From NCBI GenBank assembly GCA_030789695.1, contig CM061133.1, forward strand, positions 98,971,128 to 99,035,127: DNA of 64,000 nt. The letters run 5' to 3'. Made by a program: the position numbers and the translations under genes. This document shows, in pieces, positions 58,901 through 64,000 of this stretch. Source of the DNA: Scilla litardierei. Its lineage: Eukaryota > Streptophyta > Magnoliopsida > Asparagales > Asparagaceae. Position 1 is the first letter of the stretch; the number at the start of each line of letters is the position of its first letter. The notes below the pieces were generated by a model. It was not told the DNA's origin, searched no databases, and worked only from the letters and a program-made list of their open reading frames with translations.

Positions 58901-60182
58901 AATTTCTCATCCATTCTAAGCACGTTTGATTTCATTCTATTTTAGCTTTCCAACACATCTTAGATCATCTTAATCGGACTTTATTTTAGTCAGTTATGAC
59001 TATTTTAGTGATCTAGTGTTTTCTCGGTTGAGTCTGTTGGAATTTCTACAATCTGTTTCTGACTTCAATCGACTGTCAGTTTTTCTATGGTTGAATTTTT
59101 AATCTATTTCAAGCCGATTAGATTGCATTACTTGTTAAATTTCCAACGCATCTTGATTCACCTCAATCGGAGTTCATTTGTGAAAGTTATGATCGCTTTG
59201 GTGAACAAGTATTTTTCTGTGAAGAGTCTGTCAGACCTGACGTTGCACAATGTCAGACCAGATGTCTGGCCACTCTTCATCAGACTTCTGATCCTTGTAC
59301 TCCAGGTGTCTAGGTGACCCCAAAATCTAGCCGTTGGGACTTTCTAGCTAGCCCTTTTATTTAAGCTAGTTTGCACTGCTACTTTGTGCACTCACTCTAC
59401 ACATATTGATATCATTTGTGAGTGCATTTGTGAGGGTTTTACTTTAAGAGATTCTCTTCTCCCTCTCTTCTCCTACACTAAATGCTAAATTAGTGGTGGT
59501 TTAACCCTAGCTCAGGGAGAAGCTTCCAAATGCATTCATGCTCTACATCTGCTAGCACTTGGTGATTTCAATCTTCATGCCTTCACACACATAGGTAATA
59601 TCTATTCAGGGCATATGTAAGATTGTTGTTTTCGTTTCTTTTTGTTACGAAACTTAGTACTAGGGTTGTGAGTACATTTTGTGTGTGTGGGTGTATGTGT
59701 GTGTGTGGGTGTGCGGGTTACTCCACTTGGAGGGTTACTCCATATCGAGGTTAGGGATTACTCTTGTTTGAGTTTGTGCCTCGGTTCAGGAGCATTGTCC
59801 CAGTTAGGGATTGTACTTGGTTAGATTTTTCGTCCATAGTAGGATTACTCCTTTTTGGCATTTGTACTCCTGTAGTGGGAGAGCACAATCATGGCACCGA
59901 GTTGTGGTGTCGGTTGTTTGGACCCGATAGGGTTAGTGGAAACCACAGAGTACGATTGCAACATTGGACTGGAGTAGGATCGTCGGGTAGGGATCCGAAT
60001 CAGGATACGTCCCTTTGTTTATGTATGCATTGGTGTATCTTTCTTTGTGGTTGTTGTTGTTAAGCACATTCTTTTTATTTCCGATGTGTATTGTGTGAAT
60101 TATTAGTAAATTATGCATATTGCTTACCATTACACTATTTACGCTTTGTATATTGTATGTTGTGTAGCCATAAGTCCCAACA
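55941..60182 (+). repeat. E1 3' LTR, split by E7
   Basis: The pieces are 55941-56004 and 58233-60182, about 2.0 kb joined. It ends CCCAACA followed by the target duplication ATGTG. A TATA-like TTATTTAA is near 59357. It is clearly diverged from the 5' LTR, as expected for the oldest element. Confidence 0.88.
56005..58232 (+). mobile_element. E7: solo LTR, gypsy-like
   Basis: It runs TGTAACAACC to GGTCGTTACA with the 5-bp duplication GCTAA (56000-56004 and 58233-58237). It contains a C-rich leader-like block (56300-56830) and an AT-rich block (56920-57080). The frames through the C-rich block are low-complexity and not called as genes. It shares only the terminal motif with the E2/E3 LTRs, so it is another family. 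Confidence 0.85.
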
Positions 60183-60187
60183 ATGTG

Positions 60188-61510
60188 GACTACAGCATTG
60201 TCACCATTTGGAACAGTGAATACTAACCACAATCAGTATATGTGGGATGCCACGAAGGTAATTCACACATACTGGTGCTTATATACATGCACTTTAGTTT
60301 TATCATTATGTTATATATATAAATATATATAAATATACATGTGTGTGTATGTGTGCAATTTGTTTCTTCACATTTTTATAGCAAATGTACCCTCTGCATG
60401 ACCAAGTCGATAATGAGCATGCTTATGGAATATGGTTCCACCACCAGGTGGGCCACAATATGTCTAAGGACCTCCGCTCTGTTGGGGAGAAAATGTTAAA
60501 CCATGAAACCAGGATGGATGCTAGAAGAAATCTTGGTGGAGTTATGTGCCTACTAGAATACATATAAGTGGAAAAATATGTGGACACGGAATAAGAGGAA
60601 TAGGATCGGTGATTCTCCTCCTGATAATATACCTATCACTCACTGTGGGGGCTCTATTATCATTGATCAGCATCGAGATAAATTGCAGGTCTGTTTGCTT
60701 TTACTACATGCTACCAGAGTTATTACTTTCCATTTTTGTTGCAGCTCATATTTTTTACTTAATATTTGTTTGAACTTACAGAGGAGTGCACCTAAGGGAC
60801 ATAAGGTGACCCACCTAGAGGTATTCGATTCGACCCATCAGAAGAAAGGAGGGTTTTTGTTAGCGACTGATCTCGAGTTGTCTGCGTAAGGTCTTTTTTA
60901 ATATATGTTGAATGCATATTTTATAGTTATTATCAATTTGGATAACTTATATCGGGTAGGAGACCTATCGGGAACGGATGACACAAGTACACTGGGAAGA
61001 CCCCAGCTCTCACCCCTATTTTTACACTTCATTATAGAATGAAGTGACTGGTGGGCCGACTCGATCTCATGTGTTTGGGTTTCCTTTGGCTGCTAAACCC
61101 TCACAGGTATTGGGGACAACTTGTTCTACCACTTGTACCGCTTCCTCCTATGGGTTTAATACATAGTTAATGGAGGAGAATATGCAAAAATAGACTAAGA
61201 TAACTTCAATTGAAGATTTACTTTTTATATGGCCGAAATGTGGAGTTGACATTTTGTCCCTATTCTTGGCACATGTATAACTTCTTAGTTATTCAATATA
61301 TGCTTCAAATTTCTATTTTTAGTTCTACTTCTATTTCACTTGTTTAATATTTGCAGCTTAATTAATATTTTAATTGTTTACTCATATGTAGGACACAACA
61401 GCTGGTGCATCAACAGCTTCAACTGGTGCACCATCATCTGCACCAGCTGTAGGTGCCCATGATGATCAGGACCCTACCGTCGATGAACCTCAGCATCTTA
61501 CTGACATATA
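60188..61510 (+). pseudogene. Transposase_24 (Ptta/En/Spm) gene, 3' exons
   Basis: It continues the exon cut at 16822: MWTTALSPFGTVNTNH up to a donor at 60259. The next exon, from about 60381, reads MYPLHDQVDNEH, IWFHHQVGHNMSKDL and, after frame breaks, NKRNRIGDSPPDN, ITHCGGSIII. The exon from 60781 reads VTHLEVFDSTHQKKGG. The exon from 60960 reads ETYRERMTQVH and EVTGGPTRSHVFGFP. A further exon follows at 61392-61510. The order NK-NR, GG-S, EVF-THxKKG, then a glycine-rich GxxxxVFG block is that of plant transposase family Ptta/En/Spm (PF03004 type). Frameshifts and stops (for example TAG at 61034) make it a pseudogene. Confidence 0.72.
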
Positions 61511-61822
61511 TGTATATGTTTATATATTAATTTTACATCTTAATGATGGAATATTGATTTTGTAGTGTGGAGTTCTGCTAGGTGATAGCTAGTATGTTGG
61601 TTTCTTAAGCAACTAGTTAGTATATGAGTGCATATAATGGCTTAGTTTGGAAACACTAGGTAATAAGTTTAAAGGATGCTAAAATAAGATTAAAGAAGAG
61701 AGATTTCAAATTTCATAGGGATTTCTTGAGGGATAAGAGAGGGAACAAGAGCTGGGCTTTATGGAATCAAGAAAACCAAGAAATAATTAGACGAAACTGT
61801 TCTACATGAAATATTTAATTTT
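61511..61822. other. Short AT-rich stretch before E8
   Basis: No gene or repeat was recognised. It separates the transposase relic from the LTR of E8. Confidence 0.4.
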
Positions 61823-61941
61823 TGTTATGAATCGGCCCATGAGGCCCATTGGGTATCCACTCATTCATTGAAAGCTATATATATGAGGGTAGGGGGCTCC
61901 TAACTCCTTACACCTATTACTCTACTTTTCCCTTCACAACA
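61823..61941 (+). repeat. E8 5' LTR, 119 bp
   Basis: It runs TGTTATGAATCGG to CCTTCACAACA, with TATATATATGAG at 61876. CGTTATCAGTACGATC directly follows, a start seen in many plant copia internal regions and probably the primer binding site. Such short LTRs are known in several copia lineages. Confidence 0.65.
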
Positions 61942-63379
61942 CGTTATCAGTACGATCACGCTCATAGGAAAAGCCGACGCTGCTCAAGGAGGGAATATTT
62001 CATCCAATGCTCAGTTTTAAGAAGATCGTATTCTTCTCAACAGGGAGCGTAAAGGGCATCCTTCATCAACCGTCGTCTAGATTCCTTCGTCGAATCTAGA
62101 GGTAAATCATCAAATTTTTAGATCTAAAACTTGTTTTTCCAGTAGATCTGCATGTTTTATGATCAAATAGTTTATAAAACACGGTAAAAATAGCATTTTT
62201 TAGATCTGCATGTCTAAAATCATTGAAAATCAAATTTTTACCAGTAAAAAACAATTTATAGATCTAAATCTCTAAAAAAATAGGATTTTTTATGATTCCC
62301 CATGATCCAACGGCAGGGCCGCGTCCTTAGGGCACGGCGGCGGTGCTCTGCAGGCGCCGCCGGCTGCCAGCGGCTACGGCCCGCCGCCAGCGAAGCCGTG
62401 GCCAACGGCCACGGCCGCTGGCCAGTGAGGCCGTGGCCAGTGGCCATGGCCCCACGGCCAGAAAGCTGTGGCCAGAAAGCCGTGGCCAGCGGCCATGGCC
62501 GACGGCGGCGACACCGGCCCCCTGGCCGCGGTGGCCGTGCCCATGGGCACGACCAACTGCCGCGGCCAGCCGTCGGGTGGCCTCCGCTAACCCCCCCAGT
62601 CTAGGGTTTTTCGAAACCCTACCCCTAACGTGCTATTTTTTTGGGGGAAGCCCAATTAACCCTATTGGGTTGTTTTCATGGCCCAAAAGCCTGGAAATTA
62701 GCCCACTTACACATAATTTTTCTTTTTTTATTTTGGCCTCAAAAGCCCAATAATTAAAGAAATTTTAATTTTGTGATATGGTTAAGCGAAAAGATAAATA
62801 TAAATGAAATGGATCAGGATTAAAAGTTTTTAAAATTATTTTTAGCACGTCACTTTATTTCTAGATTATTTATTAATCTTTCATATACCTGTGACATATA
62901 ATATCCACGTGGTTGTATAACATATAATATCTGCGTGGATGTGAATTTAGGCTATGTGTTTAGGGATCGGCCATTTTTCTGAAACTCTTACTTTTTTGTA
63001 ATTTTTTTCTTTTTGAGAGAAATTTGTAAGCGAGGTTATACATGTAAAAAGTCGAAGCTGAAGGACCACCCCATCGAGATGAAGGCGCTAGCTTAAAGAA
63101 AAAAGGGGCTTTTTCTCAAAAGTTCCCGAGTTGTCTTTAACTTTATGCACTTTTTATGGGATGTAACTTCTTGGACTTTTATTTTTTTAGTATCGGCTGG
63201 CTGATCCCCATAGCTCTAAATTATTTTTCTTGCCTATACATTAAATGCGTGGATGTTTTACTTTAAATAGTTAAATAATTCATGTTATCTTAATGTTGCA
63301 AGATTATATGCGTGGATGTTTTACTTTAAATAGTTAAATAATTCATGCTATCTTTCGTTTATGTTGCTAGATTGCTCAA
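61942..63379 (+). other. E8 long untranslated leader
   Basis: It contains a GC-rich block (62300-62600) built of GGCCGTGGCCA-like words, whose frames are repeat artefacts. It also has a tandem duplication of about 66 bp (63240-63292 and 63307-63355) that includes TTGCAAGATT and TTGCTAGATT. A donor-like GAGGTAAAT at 62099 and an acceptor-like GTTGCTAG just before the gag start would allow removal as an intron. This is inferred only. Confidence 0.5.
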
Positions 63380-64000
63380 ATGGCCAGACTTGCAAATGTT
63401 GATTTATCGGTACTGAAGGCCGATGGGTCGAACTACTTGAGTTGGCAGTTGGACCTGAAGTTCCACCTGCGCTCTCATGGGTTCAGTCTAACACCCACTG
63501 AAAATGCAACAACAAGTACTGCCGCAACTGAAAAGGATGCTTCTAAAGAAGCCTTTAATGCAGAAGAAGTTTCCGATATACTTAAGGTGAACGCCATTAT
63601 TTATATCAGGAAACACTTAGACTCGACACTGAAGGACGAGTATCTTACTGTAGAGGATCCTTATGAACTGTGGGACGCACTTGAGGAGAGGTACAGACAT
63701 CAAAGGGATGTCATACTCCCCCGTGTACAGTACGAGTGGACTCACCTCCCAATACAGGATTACAAAACCGTAGCGGAGTACAACTCAGCACTATTTTGAA
63801 TCACCTCACGCCTAAAGTTGTGTGGTGAGAATGTATCTGAGAAAATGTTGCTAGAGAAGACGTTTACGCCTTTTCATGAGAAGGACATGATCCTCATGCA
63901 ACAGTACTGTGAGAGAAAGTTCACTAAGTATTCTGATATGCTCTCATGCCTCCTAATGGCTGAACAAAACAGAGATTTGTTGGTTGCCACTCACAACCTG
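63380..64000 (+). pseudogene. E8 gag (partial at window end, one internal stop)
   Basis: ATG at 63380: MARLANVDLSVLKADGSNY, then LSWQLDLKFHL, the DUF4219/UBN2-type gag start. It continues with YELWDALEERYRHQRDVILP and YNSALF. A TGA at 63797 stands where family members usually have an arginine codon (F-R-I-TS pattern), one change away from CGA. The frame then reads on as ITSRLKLCGENVSEK to the window end (LLMAEQNRDLLV). The protein would form the particle shell. Confidence 0.82.

Larger units (their letters stand above)
16823..60182 (+). mobile_element. E1: gag-only LTR retrotransposon, split by nested insertions
   Basis: It is defined by two about 2.0-kb LTRs starting TGTTGGTTCAT (16823 and 55941), a tRNA-Met-type primer binding site after the first, a gag relic, a purine tract before the second, and a perfect 5-bp duplication ATGTG (16818-16822 and 60183-60187). 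It sits inside an exon of the Transposase_24 gene. Five other elements lie inside it (17269-20183, 20513-31282, 32016-39525, 41339-55324, 56005-58232), each with its own target duplication. Without them E1 is about 6 kb. No protease, integrase, reverse transcriptase or RNase H was found. E1 must be the oldest of the set because the others interrupt it. Confidence 0.9.
61823..64000 (+). mobile_element. E8: copia element with a short LTR, runs off the window
   Basis: A 119-bp LTR (61823-61941) is followed by a leader of about 1.4 kb and a gag that continues past the window end. The other LTR, and therefore the target duplication, cannot be seen. Confidence 0.75.

Noticed and set aside
61556..61567. 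TTTTGTAGTG as the end of a CACTA element carrying the transposase gene
   Set aside because: The word matches the reverse of a CACTACAAAA terminus, but no partner terminus was found on the left side and no 3-bp duplication could be shown.

Overview
The window is nuclear DNA of a flowering plant, probably a eudicot. Introns have GT-AG borders, a MATE transporter fragment is of plant type, and most of the sequence is plant transposons (LTR retrotransposons, MULE-like and foldback elements, an En/Spm-type transposase gene, an RTE-clade LINE fossil and a SINE-like head). No host gene is complete here.

Layout. Positions 1-16.8 kb are mostly non-coding. They hold a decayed LINE (1090-1885), a foldback element (1936-2278), the 3' exons of a MATE/DETOXIFICATION-type transporter (2862-6143), a probable divergent promoter (9790-10200), an unassigned last exon (11491-11568), a SINE-like head, a compound microsatellite, a MULE-type element with a perfect 9-bp target duplication (12847-14267) and a second foldback element (15229-15608).

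Positions 16823-60182 are one nested retrotransposon block whose order can be read from target-site duplications (TSDs). A Transposase_24 gene (16495-61510) was interrupted inside an exon by a gag-only LTR element, E1 (16823-60182, TSD ATGTG). Into the E1 5' LTR went a solo LTR E2 (17269-20183, TSD CACAG), a non-coding LARD-like element E3 (20513-31282, TSD CTTTC, itself carrying a 1.26-kb element at 24859-26119) and a copia-derived element E4 (32016-39525, TSD ACACA). Into the E1 gag went a related copia-derived element E5 (41339-55324, TSD CTAAG/CTGAG), which then received a gag-only TR-GAG element E6 (44576-51288, TSD TATCT). The E1 3' LTR was hit by a second gypsy-like solo LTR E7 (56005-58232, TSD GCTAA). 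After E1 the transposase gene resumes. From 61823 a copia element with a very short LTR (E8) begins and runs off the window in its gag.

None of the elements between 16.8 and 60.2 kb shows an intact pol. All depend, or depended, on partners for reverse transcriptase and integrase. The most striking shared property is structure rather than protein. Several of these elements carry arrays of small hairpins whose stems change in a compensated way while loop or apical sequence is kept: six in the internal regions of E4 and E5, about twelve in the R-U5 region of E6, twin hairpins in E2 and E3, and an AU-rich triloop series near the start of E4 and E5. In E4 several pairs close only in sense-strand RNA, through G-U wobble. 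These are the best candidates here for an undescribed RNA-level system, for example packaging, dimerisation or translation signals of non-autonomous retrotransposons.
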